A DNA stretch of 64,000 nt from Ptiloglossa arizonensis (taxonomy: Eukaryota; Arthropoda; Insecta; Hymenoptera; Colletidae): contig NW_027478540.1 of the NCBI RefSeq assembly GCF_051014685.1, forward strand, positions 371,501-435,500. Direction: 5' to 3'. How positions within the stretch are numbered: position 1 is the first letter of the stretch; each line of letters opens with the position of its first letter. Shown here one piece after another: positions 12,593-21,961 of the stretch. The translations under genes and the position numbers were made by a program. The notes beneath the pieces are model-generated. The model was not told the DNA's origin, searched no databases, and saw only the letters and a list, made by a program, of their open reading frames with translations.

Positions 12593-13205
12593 TTTCTGCG
12601 TTTATTTCTTCGTTTCTCCATTTATTTCTCCGTTTCTTTCTCCGTTTCTCCGTTTCTTTGTTCGTTTCTCCGTTTCTTTCTTCGTTTCTCCGTTTCTTTC
12701 TTCGTTTCTCCGATTCTTTCTTCGTTTCTGCGTTTCTTTCTTCGTTTCTCCGTTTCTTTCTTCGTTTCTCCATTTATTTCTCCGATTCTCCGTTTCTTTC
12801 TTCGTTTCTCCGTTTCTTTCTCCGTTTCTCCGTTTCTTTCTTCGTTTCTGCGTTTCTTTCTTCATTTCTCCGATTCTTTGTTCGTTTCTCCGTTTCTTTG
12901 TTCGTTTCTCCGTTTCTTTCTTCGTTTCTCCGTTTCTTTCTTTGTTTCTCCGTTTATTTCTTCGTTTCTCCGTTTCTTTCTTCGTATCTCCGTTTCCTTG
13001 TTCGTTTCTTCGTTTCTCCATTTATTTCTCCGTTTCTTTCTTCGTTTCTCCGTTTCTTAGTTCGTTTCTCCGGTTGTTTCTTCGTTCCTCCGTTTCTTTC
13101 TTCGTTTCTCCGTTTCTTTCTTCGTTTCTGCGTTTCTTTCTTCGTTTCTCCGTTTCTTTGTTCGTTTCTCCGTTTCTTTGTTCGTTTCTCCGTTTCTTTC
13201 TTCAT
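12593..13205 (+). repeat. second copy of the 10.3-11.0 kb block
   Basis: Equivalent to 10,261-10,993 but shorter by exactly 120 bp (two 60-bp higher-order units). Its right part (from about 12,945) is in turn the left copy of a 544-bp-spaced duplication. Blocks of different age are thus nested here. Confidence 0.73.
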
Positions 13206-13380
13206 TTCTCCGTTTCTTTCTTCGTTTCTGCGTTTCTTTCTTCGCTTCTCTGTTTCTTTCTTCGTTTCTCCGTTTCTTTGTGCGTTTCTCCGTTTCTTTC
13301 TTCGTTTCTCCGTTTCTTTCTTCGTTTCTCCGTTTCTTTCTTCGTTTCTCCGTTTCGTTCTTCGCTTCTCCGTTTATATC
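12945..13380 (+). repeat. 544-bp-spaced duplication, left copy
   Basis: Matches about 13,489-13,924 at a constant 544-bp offset. Shared variants in order are GTATCTCCG, TTTCCTTGTTCGTTTCTTCG, TTTCTTAG (13,053 and 13,597), CGGTTGTTTC, GTTCCTCCG, TTTGTGCG and CGCTTCTCCGTTTATATC. Differences seen include CTCTG versus CTCGG near 13,249/13,793 and TTTCGTTC versus TTTCTTTC near 13,354/13,898. A partial further copy starts near 14,684. Confidence 0.78.
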
Positions 13381-13488
13381 TCCGTTTCTTTCTTCGTTTC
13401 TCCGTTTCTTTCTTCGTTTCTCCGTTTCTTTCTTCGTTTCTCCGTTTATATCGTCGTTTCTCCATTTATTCCTCCGTTTCTTTCTTCG

Positions 13489-13924
13489 TTTCTCCGTTTA
13501 TTTCTTCGTTTCTCCGTTTCTTTCTTCGTATCTCCGTTTCCTTGTTCGTTTCTTCGTTTCTCCATTTATTTCTCCGTTTCTTTCTTCGTTTCTCCGTTTC
13601 TTAGTTCGTTTCTCCGGTTGTTTCTTCGTTCCTCCGTTTCTTTCTTCGTTTCTCCGTTTCTTTCTTCGTTTCTGCGTTTCTTTCTTCGTTTCTCCGTTTC
13701 TTTGTTCGTTTCTCCGTTTCTTTGTTCGTTTCTCCGTTTCTTTCTTCATTTCTCCGTTTCTTTCTTCGTTTCTGCGTTTCTTTCTTCGCTTCTCGGTTTC
13801 TTTCTTCGTTTCTCCGTTTCTTTGTGCGTTTCTCCGTTTCTTTCTTCGTTTCTCCGTTTCTTTCTTCGTTTCTCCGTTTCTTTCTTCGTTTCTCCGTTTC
13901 TTTCTTCGCTTCTCCGTTTATATC
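13489..13924 (+). repeat. 544-bp-spaced duplication, right copy
   Basis: Right copy of the 544-bp-spaced pair, with the same ordered variants. After 13,924 the copies differ: this one continues into TTTATATCTTCG plus a 32-bp composite, while the left one is cut short to TTTATATCTCCG. That short form looks like a deletion breakpoint in the left copy. Confidence 0.76.
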
Positions 13925-14944
13925 TTCGTTTCTCCATTTATTTCTCCGTTTCTTTCTTCGTTTCTCCGTTTCTTTCTTCGTTTCTCCGTTTATATCGTCG
14001 TTTCTCCATTTATTTCTCCGCTTCTTTCTTCGTTTCTCCGTTTCTTTCTTCGTTTCTCCGTTTCTTTCTTCGCTTCTCCGTTTATATCTTCGTTTCTCCA
14101 TTTATTTCTCCGTTTCTTTCTTCGTTTCTCCGATTCTTTCTTCGTTTCTCCGTTTCTTTCTTTGTTTCTCCGTTTCTTTCTTCATTTCTCCGTTTATTTC
14201 TTCGTTTCTCCGTTTCATTCTTCGTTTCTGCGTTTCATTGTTTGTTTCTCTGTTTCTTTCTTCGTTTCTCCGTTTCTTTCTCCGTTTTTCGGTTTATTTC
14301 TTCATTTCTCCGGTTCTTTCTTCGTTTCTCTGTTTCTTTCTTCGTTTCTCCGTTTCTTTTTACGTTTCTCCGTTTCTTTCTTCGTTTCTCCGTTTATATC
14401 TTCGTTTCTCCATTTATTTCTCCGTTTCTTTCTTCGTTTCTCCGATTCTTTCTTCGTTTCTGCGTTTCTTTCTTCGTTTCTCCGTTTCTTTCTTCGTTTC
14501 TCCATTTATTTCTCCGATTCTCCGTTTCTTTCTTCGTTTCTCCGTTTCTTTCTCCGTTTCTCCGTTTCTTTCTTCGTTTCTGCGTTTCTTTCTTCATTTC
14601 TCCGATTCTTTGTTCTTTTCTCCGTTTCTTTGTTCGTTTCTCCGTTTCTTTCTTCGTTTCTCCGTTTCTTTCTTTGTTTCTCCGTTTATTTCTTCGTTTC
14701 TCCGTTTCTTTCTTCGTATCTCCGTTTCCTTGTTCGTTTCTTCGTTTCTCCATTTATTTCTCCGTTTCTTTCTTCGTTTCTCCGTTTCTTAGTTCGTTTC
14801 TCCGGTTGTTTCTTCGTTCCTCCGTTTCTTTCTTCGTTTCTCCGTTTCTTTCTTCGTTTCTGCGTTTCTTTCTTCGTTTCTCCGTTTCTTTGTTCGTTTC
14901 TCCGTTTCTTTCTTCGTTTCCCCGTTTCTTCCTTCGTTTCTTCG

Positions 14945-14973
14945 TTTCTCCGTTTCTCCGTTTCTCCGTTTCG
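14945..14973 (+). repeat. 8-bp short units at the minisatellite edge
   Basis: The last bases of the array are three tandem TTTCTCCG octamers (14,945, 14,953, 14,961) and a truncated TTTCG, right beside unique DNA. The octamer equals the last 8 bp of the 20-bp consensus. It may be slippage at the array edge or a relic of how the longer unit arose. Confidence 0.85.
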
Positions 14974-14976
14974 ATT

Positions 14977-15016
14977 AAATGATTATAATATTTATAATTT
15001 CTATTATAAATCATTT
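14977..15016. other. AT-rich imperfect inverted repeat (possible hairpin)
   Basis: The left arm AAATGATTATAATA (14,977-14,990) pairs with the right arm TATTATAAATCATTT (15,002-15,016), with one unpaired extra A and an 11-bp loop. It begins only a few bases after the minisatellite ends. Such a structure can form a cruciform and could mark a breakpoint. It may also simply reflect the AT-rich mitochondrial source. No terminator or RNA function is implied. Confidence 0.6.
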
Positions 15017-15527
15017 GGTCTATAGTTAAATTAGACACTAATACTCTAAATACATATTTAATATATTTTTTAATCTCTTTAGCCTCCAGAAGAATGTTAT
15101 TTATACTATTTACTATATATAATAATTTACACAGAATCGGAAATAAATCTAGTTATTTATTTATAATAATTTTTTTTTTTCACTTATCTTAAAAATTGAG
15201 ATGTACTGTTTAAATGTTCGATAGATTTCTTTAATTTATTCATTAAATTGATAAATCTATTCTTTATAATAACTCTAATAAAATTAATCCCTATAATTAT
15301 TATAGAACTCGTATTAAAATTTAATAATGAAATTTATTTTATTTACCTAATTAATGTAATTATTGCCCCTATCATTTGCTTAAACAAAACAATCAGTCAT
15401 AATAATTATAGGATATTCATCTGTTATACAAACATCTATTATAGTTATTTTATTAATAATTAACAAAATTACGTTTTTAACATATTTCATTTTATATTCA
15501 ATAATATCTTTAATTTTAATTTTTATA
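15010..15527 (+). pseudogene. nad2: nuclear mitochondrial fragment of nad2 (NUMT)
   Basis: This AT-rich segment reads as a broken piece of NADH dehydrogenase subunit 2, a membrane subunit of respiratory complex I, when translated with the invertebrate mitochondrial code. In order: frame from about 15,010 with YFLISLASSSMLF (from about 15,064) and SSYLF; after an 11-T run (15,170-15,180) the frame slips to SLILKIE, where the family has a conserved LKIG-type motif; an in-frame TAG sits at 15,222; from about 15,248 the frame shifts to MMTLMKLIP and then ICLNKT; near 15,395 it shifts again to IMGYSSVMQTS and ends FILYSMMSLILIF at the satellite junction. The order matches the mid to C-terminal part of the family. 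At least three frameshifts plus a stop mean it cannot encode the protein. The assignment is from remembered family motifs and needs an alignment. An assembly join with true mtDNA is the main alternative, but the decay argues against it. Confidence 0.72.
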
Positions 15528-16654
15528 TAGGCCATTCCAGTTATTGGTTTCTAGCATCAGAATTGCGAAAATTTTTATGGTTTCTCAACCATCTGTTAAC
15601 TTCAAACTCCCATATCTCGCGATCGGATTGACGTGCTCGCGAAATTCCTGTTGCATCTGACAGCAGAAACTCGCCCGATTACAACGGTATGTGTATTTTT
15701 GCCCTAGGACATAGTAGTTATTGGTTTCGAGTATCAGACTTGCGAAATTTTGATGGTTTCTCAACCATACCTTAATTTCAAACTCCCATATCTCGCGAAC
15801 GGATTGACGAATCCGAAAAATTTCTGTTACACCTGAAAGTAGAAACTCGCCCGATTACAATGGTGTTTGTACTTTTCCCCTAGGCCATTCCAGTTATTGG
15901 TTTAGAGTATCAGAATTGCGAAAATTTTGGTGGTTTCTCAACCATCTCTTAACTCCAAACTTCGATATTTCGCGAACGGATTGACGAATTCGAAAAATTT
16001 CTGTTGCGTCTGAAAGTAGAAACTCTCCCGATTAGAACGGTATGTGCATTTTTCCCCTATGCCATTGTAGTTATTGGTTTCGAGTATCAGACTTGCGAAA
16101 ATTTTGATGGATTGTCAACCATTTCTTAACTTCAAACTCCCATATCTCGCGAACGGATTGACGAACTCGAGAAATTCCTGTTGCGTCTGAAAGCAGAAAC
16201 TTTCCCGATAAGAACGTTGTGTGCATTTTTCCCCTAGGCCATTGTAGTTATTGGTTTCGAGTATCAGACATGCGAAAACTCTGATGGATTCTCAACCATT
16301 CCTTAACTTCAAACTCCCATATCTCGCGAACGGATTGACGAACTCGAGAAATTCCTGTTGCATCTGAAAGTAGAAACTCGCACGATTACATTGGTGTGTG
16401 TACTTTTCCCCTAGGCCATTCCAGTTATTGGTTTCGAGTATCAGACCAGCGAAAATTTTGTGGCTGCTCAACCATCTCTTAATTCCAAACTCTGATATTT
16501 CGCGAACGGATTGACGAATCCGAAAAATTTCTCTTGCATCTGAAAGTAGAAGCTCTCCCGATTACAACGGTATGTGTATTTTTCCCCGAGGCCATTGTAG
16601 TTATTTGTTTCGAGTATCAGACTTACGAAAATTTCGATGGTTTCTCAACCATTC
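15528..16654 (+). repeat. edge monomers of the 177-bp array
   Basis: The first six or so monomers abut the nad2 fragment. The array starts in mid-monomer at TAGGCCATTCCAG, right after TTTTTATA. These copies carry several private changes, such as CTGACAGCAG for CTGAAAGCAG and CCTAGGACATAG. They are not part of the large duplicated blocks that follow. Higher divergence at an array edge fits less frequent homogenisation there. Confidence 0.7.
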
Positions 16655-16844
16655 CTTAAATTCAAACTCCCATATCTCGCGAACGGTTTGACGAACTCGA
16701 GGAATTCCTGTTGCATCTGAAAGTAGAAACTCGCCCGATTACAATGGTGTGTGTACTTTTCCCCAAGGCCATTTCAGTTATTGGTTTCGAGTATCAGACT
16801 TGCGAAAATATTGATGATTTCTGAACCATTCCTTAACTTCAAAC

Positions 16845-16861
16845 TCCCATATCTCGCGAAC
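16845..16861 (-). other. CENP-B-box-like element (one example in the common monomer)
   Basis: On the minus strand this reads GTTCGCGAGATATGGGA. Against the CENP-B box core pattern (TTCG at 2-5, A at 10, CGGG at 13-16 of 17 bp) it matches 8 of 9 core positions, with T for C at position 13. The element recurs in the common monomer form throughout the array. Some monomer families break it, for example those with CTCCGATATTTCGCG or CATACCTCGCG. CENP-B binds its box in mammals; whether any arthropod protein binds here is unknown. Confidence 0.4.
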
Positions 16862-18735
16862 GGATTGACGAACTCGAGAAATTCCTGTTGCATCTGAAAC
16901 TAGAAACTCGCCCGATCACAACGGTATGTGTATTTTTGCCCTAGGCAATAGTAGTTATTGGTTTCGAGTATCAGACTTGCGAAAATTTTGATGGTTTCTC
17001 AACCATTCCTTAACTTCAAACTCCCACACCTCGCGAACGGATTGACGAACTGGAGAAATTCCTGTTGCATCTGAAAGTAGAAACTCGCCGGATTACAACA
17101 CTGTGTGTGCTTTTCCCCTAGTCCATTCCAGATATTCGTTTCTAGCATCAGAATTGCGAAAATTTTGATGGTTTCTCAACCATCTCTTAACTCCAAACTC
17201 CGATATTTCGCGAAAGGATTGACGAATCCGAAAAATTTCTGTTGCATCTGAAAGTAGAAACTCTCCCGATTACAAAGGTATGTGTTCTTTTCCCCTAGGC
17301 CATTCCAGTAATTCGTTTCTAGCATCAGAATTGCGAAAATTTTGATGGTTTCTCAACCGTCTCTTAACTCCAAACTGCCACATCTCGCGAACGGATTGAC
17401 GAACTGATGTAATTCCTGTTGCATCTGAGAGTAGAAACCCGCCCGATTACAACCGTGTGTGTGCTTTTCCCCTAGTCCATTCCAGTTATTCGTTTCTAGC
17501 ATCAGAATTGCGAAAATTTTGATGGTATCTCAACCATCTCTTAACTCCAAACTCCGATATTTCGCGAACGGATTGACGAATCCGAAAAATTTCTGTTGCA
17601 TCTGAAAGTAGAAACTCTCCCGATTACAATGGTATGTGTTCTTTTCCCCTAGGCCATTCCAGTTATTCGTTTCTAGCATCAGAATTGCGAAAATTTTGAT
17701 GGATTCTCAACCGTCTCTTAACTCCAAACTCCCATATCTCGGGAACGGATTGACGAACAAGAGAAATTCCTGCTGCATCTGAAAGCAGAAAGTCGCCCGA
17801 TTACAACGATATGTGTATTTTTCACCTAGGCCATTGTAGTTACTGGTTTCGAGTATCAGACATGCGAAAATTTTGATGGTTTCTCAATCATTCCTTAACT
17901 TCAATGTCCCATATCTCGTGAACGGATTGACGAACTCGAGAAATTCCTGTTGCATCTGAAAGTAGAAACTCGCCCGATTGCAACGGTATGTGTACTTTTC
18001 CCCTGGGCCATTCCAGTCATTGGTTTCGAGTATCAGACTTGCGAATGTTTTGATGTTTTCTCAACCATTCCGTAACTTCAAACTCCCATATCTCGCGAAC
18101 GGATTAACGAACTCGAGAAATTCCTGTTGCATCTGAAAGCAGAAACTCGCCCGATCACAACGGTATGTGTATTTTTGCCCTAGGCAATAGTAGTTATTGG
18201 TTTCTAGTATCCGACTTGCGAAAATTTTGATGGTTTCTCAACCACTCCTTAACTTCAAACTCCCATATCTCGCGAACGGATTGACGAACTCGAGAACTTC
18301 CGGTTGCATCTGGAAGTGGAAACTCGCCCGATTACAATGGTATGTGTGTTTTTCCCCTAGGCCATTGTAGTTATTGGTTGCGAGTATCAGACTTACGAAA
18401 ATTTTGATGGTTTCTCAATCATTCCTTAACTTCAAACTCCCATATCTAGCGAACGGATTGACGAACTCGAGAAATTCCTGCTGCATCTGAAAGTAGAAAC
18501 TCGCTCGATTACAAAGGTGTGTGTACTTTTCCCCTAGGGCAATCCAGTTATAGATTTCGAGTATCAGACCAGGAAAAATTTTGATGGTTTCTCAAACATT
18601 CCGTAACTTCAAACTCCCATATCTCGCGAACGGAATGACGAACTCGAGAAATTTCTGTTGCATCTGAAAGTAGAAACTCGCCCGATTACAATAGTGTGTG
18701 TGCTTTTCCCCTAGGCCATTCCAGTTATTGGTTTC

Positions 18736-19443
18736 GACTATCAGACCAGCGAATATTTTGATGGTTTCTCTATCATTCCTTAACTTCAAACTTTATTACC
18801 TCGCGAACGGATTGACGAACTCGAGAAATTCCTGTTGCATCTGAAAGTAGAAACCCGCCCGATTGCAACGGTATGTGTATATTTGCCCTAGGCCATAGTA
18901 GTCATTGGTCTCGAATATCAGACTTGCGAAAATTTTGATGGTTTCTCAACCACTCCTTAACTTCAAACTCCGACATCTCGCGAACGGATTGACGAACCCG
19001 AGATATTCCTGTTGCATCTGAAAGTAGAAACCCGCCCGATTACAATGGTGTGTGTGCTTTTCCCCTAGGCCATTCCAGTTATTGGTTTCGACTATCAGAC
19101 CAGCGAATATTTTGATGGTTTCTCAATCATTCCTTAACTTCAAACTGTATTACCTCGCGAACGGATTGACGAACTCGAGAAATTCCTGTTGCATCTGAAA
19201 GTAGAAACCCGCCCGATTGCAACGGTATGTGTATATTTGCCCTAGGCCATAGTAGTCATTGGTCTCGAATATCAGACTTGCGAAAATTTTGATGGTTTCT
19301 CAACCACTCCTTAACTTCAAACTCCGACATCTCGCGAACGGATTGACGAACCCGAGATATTCCTGTTGCATCTGAAAGTAGAAACCCGCCCGATTACAAT
19401 GGTGTGTGTACTTTTCCCCTGGGCCATTCCAGTCATTGGTTTC
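18736..19443 (+). repeat. 354-bp dimer duplication
   Basis: Two monomers are repeated in tandem at a 354-bp offset: GACTATCAGACCAGCG at 18,736 and again at 19,090. The first copy has TTTATTACC where the second has TGTATTACC. The same dimer pair is present at about 24,043-24,750. In the later module copies near 29,880 and 33,948 only one equivalent remains, so the dimer was gained or lost between module copies. Confidence 0.8.
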
Positions 19444-21961
19444 GAGTATCAGACTTGCGAAAATTTTGATGTTTTCTCAACCATTCCGTAACTTCACACT
19501 TCCATATCTCTCGAACAGATTGACGAACTCGAGAAATTCCTGTTCCATCTGAAAGCAGAAACTCGCCCGATTACAATGGTATGTCTGTTTTTCTCCTAGG
19601 CCTAAGTAGTCATTGGTCTCGAATATCAGACTTGCGAAAATTTTGATGGTTCCTCAACCACTCCTTAACTTCAAACTCCCATATCTCGCGAACGGATTGA
19701 CTAATTGGAGAAATTCCCGTTGCATCTGAAAGTAGAACCTCGCCCGATTACAATGGTATGTGTATTTTTGCCCTAGGCCATAGTAGTTATTGGTTTCGTG
19801 TATCAGACTTGCGAAAATTTTGATGGTTTCTCAACCATTCATTAACTTCAAACTTCCATATCTCGCGAACAGATTAACGAGCTCGAGAAATTCCTGCTGC
19901 ATCTCAAAGCAGAAACTCTCCCGACTACAACGCTATGTGTATAATTGCCCTAGGGAATAGTAGTTATTGGTTTCGAGTATCAGACTTGCGAAAATTTTGA
20001 TAGTTTCTCAACCATTCCTTAAATTCAAACTCCCATATCTCGCGAACGGATTGGCGAACTCGAGAAGTTCCTGTGCATCTGAAAGCAGAAACTCGAACGA
20101 TTACAGTGGTATGTGTGTTTTTCCCCATGGCCTAAGTAGTCATTGGACTCGAATATCAGACTTGCGAAAATTTTGATGGTTTCTCAACCACTCCTTAACT
20201 TCAAACTCCCATGTTTCGCGAACAGATTGACGAACTCGAGAAATTCCTGTTGCATCTGAAAGTAGGAACACGCCCGATTACAAAGGTATGTGTATTTTTC
20301 CCCTAGGCCATTGTAGTTATTGGTTTCGCGTAACAGACTTGCTAATATTTTGATGGTTTCTCAAGCATTCCTTAACTTCAAACTCCCATATCTCGCGAAC
20401 GGATTGACGAACTCGAGAAATTCCTGTTGCATCTGAAAGTAGAAACTCGCCCGATTACAAAGGTATGTGTATTTTTCCCCTAGGCCTTTGTAGTTATTGG
20501 TTTCGAGTATCAGACCAGCGAAAATTTTGATGGTTGCTCAACCATCTCTTAACTCCAAACTCTGATATTTCGCGAACGGATTGACGAATCCGAAAAATTT
20601 CTCTTGCATCTGAAAGTAGAAGCTCTCCCGATTACAACGGTATGTGTATTTTCCCCTAGGCCTTTGTAGTTATTGGTTTCGAGTATCAGACTTGCGAAAA
20701 TTTGGATGGTTTCTCAACCATTCCTTAACTTCAAACTCCCATACCTCGCGAACGGATTGGCGTACTCGAGAAATTCCTGTTGCATCTGAAAGTAGAAACT
20801 CGCACGATTACAATGGTGTGTGTACTCTTCCCCTAGGCCATTCCAGTTATTGGTTTCGAGTATCAGACCAGCGAAAATTTTGATGGTTGCTCAACCATTC
20901 CTTAAATTGAAACTCCCATATCTCGCGAACGGATTGACGAATTCGAGAAATTCCTATTGCATCTGAAAGTCGAAACTCGCCCGATTACAAAGGTATGTGT
21001 ACTTTTCCCCTAGGCCATTCCAGTTATTGGTTTCGAGTATCAGACCAGCGAAAATTTTGAAGGTGGCTCAACCATCTCTTAACTCCAAACTCTGATATTT
21101 CGCGAACGGATTGACGAATCCGAAAAATTTCTCTTGCATCTGAAAGTAGAAGCTCTCCCGATTACAACGGTATGTGTATTTTTCCCCGAGGCCATTGTAG
21201 TTATTTGTTTCGAGTATAAGACTTACGAAAATTTTGATGGTTTCTCAACCATTCCTTAAATTCAAACTCCCATATCTCGCGAACGGATTGACGAATTCGA
21301 GAAATTCCTATTGCATCTGAAAGTAGAAACTCGCCCGATTACAAAGGTATGTGTATTTTTCCCCTAGGCCTTTGTAGTTATTGGTTTCGAGTATCAGACT
21401 TGCGAAAATTTTGATGGTTTCTCAACCATTCCTTAACGTCAAACTCCCATACCTCGCGAACGGTTGGCGAGCTCGAGAAATTCGTATTGCATCTGAAAGC
21501 AGAATCACGCCCGATTACAACGGTATGTGTATTTTTGCCGTAGGCCATACTAGTTATTTGTTTCGAGTATCAGACTTACGAAAATTTTGATGGTTTCTCA
21601 ACCATTCCTTAACTTCAAACTCCCATACCTCGCGAACGGATTCGCGAACTCGAGAATTTCCTGTTGCATCTGAAAGTAGAAACTCGCACGATTACAATGG
21701 TGTGTGTACTTTTCCCCTAGGCCATTCCAGTTATTGGTTTCGAGTATCAGACCAGCGAAAATTTTGATGGTCGCTCAACCATCTATTAACTCCAATCTCC
21801 GATATTTCGCGAACGGATTGGCGAATCCGAAAAATTCCTGTTGCATCTGAAAGTAGAAACTGGCCCGATTGCAACGGTATGTTTTCTTTTCCCCTAGGCC
21901 ATTACAGTTATTCGTTTCTAGCATCAGAATTGCGAAAATTTTGTTGGTTTCTCAACCGTCT

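Larger units (their letters stand above)
1..14973 (+). repeat. 20-bp pyrimidine-rich minisatellite array
   Basis: About 15 kb of head-to-tail copies of a 20-bp unit, consensus TTTCTTTCTTCGTTTCTCCG, roughly 740 units. Eighteen of the 20 consensus bases are pyrimidines, and each unit carries two CpG steps. Common variants are TTTGTTCG for TTTCTTCG, TTTCCTTG, TTTCATTC, CTTCG for TTTCG, and a leading ATTC. A 12-bp short unit, TTTATTTCTCCG, recurs after a 20-bp unit ending in CCA, giving a 32-bp composite. The array is already in progress at position 1, so its left end lies outside the window. It ends sharply at unique AT-rich DNA. All units share one orientation. I do not recognise the repeat family. 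Reading frames stay open for thousands of codons only because the unit has no stop in any forward frame. Confidence 0.97.
16655..21370 (+). repeat. 30-monomer-spaced block, copy 1
   Basis: Nearly identical to 21,962-26,677 at a constant 5,307-bp offset (30 monomers minus 3 bp). I noticed only a handful of differences, for example CCCCTAG/CCACTAG near 18,354/23,661, CAACGCT/CAATGCT near 19,929/25,236, and GGCGTACTC/GGCGAACTC near 20,759/26,066. It holds an internal 354-bp dimer duplication at about 18,736-19,443. Boundaries are where the match breaks: GACGAACTCGAGG begins near the left one, and a one-base deletion in copy 2 lies near the right one. Confidence 0.88.

Noticed and set aside
486..14753. 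Minus-strand frames with Lys/Arg/Glu/Asn-rich repeats
   Set aside because: They are the complement of the same 20-bp unit. They end wherever the TTTATTTC variant places TAA on the minus strand. There is no independent evidence of coding.
1..14973. Telomeric or subtelomeric simple repeat
   Set aside because: The unit does not contain TTAGG, TTAGGG or similar telomere motifs. TTAG appears only as a rare variant.
1..14973. CENP-B box in the 20-bp unit
   Set aside because: TTCGTTTCTCCG has TTCG but lacks the A at position 10 and the CGGG of the core in register on either strand.
58..14982. Giant open reading frames on the plus strand (up to about 4,000 codons) encoding Phe/Ser/Arg/Leu-rich 20-residue repeats
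   Set aside because: A 20-bp unit without stops read in threes gives a 60-bp cycle that shows all three frames, so all stay open at once. The three frames give the same peptide repeat, with no change in composition, no start context and no unique domain. This is a composition effect.
15248..15463. Small hydrophobic ORF of 71 codons as a stand-alone gene
   Set aside because: It begins at TTG and matches one frame of the broken nad2 fragment, with related pieces continuing in other frames on both sides. It is better explained as part of a NUMT.
14974..15527. tRNA gene, transposon end or promoter in the unique island
   Set aside because: I saw no cloverleaf, no terminal inverted repeats bounding the island, no target-site duplication and no convincing promoter. 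The short palindrome lies at one end only.
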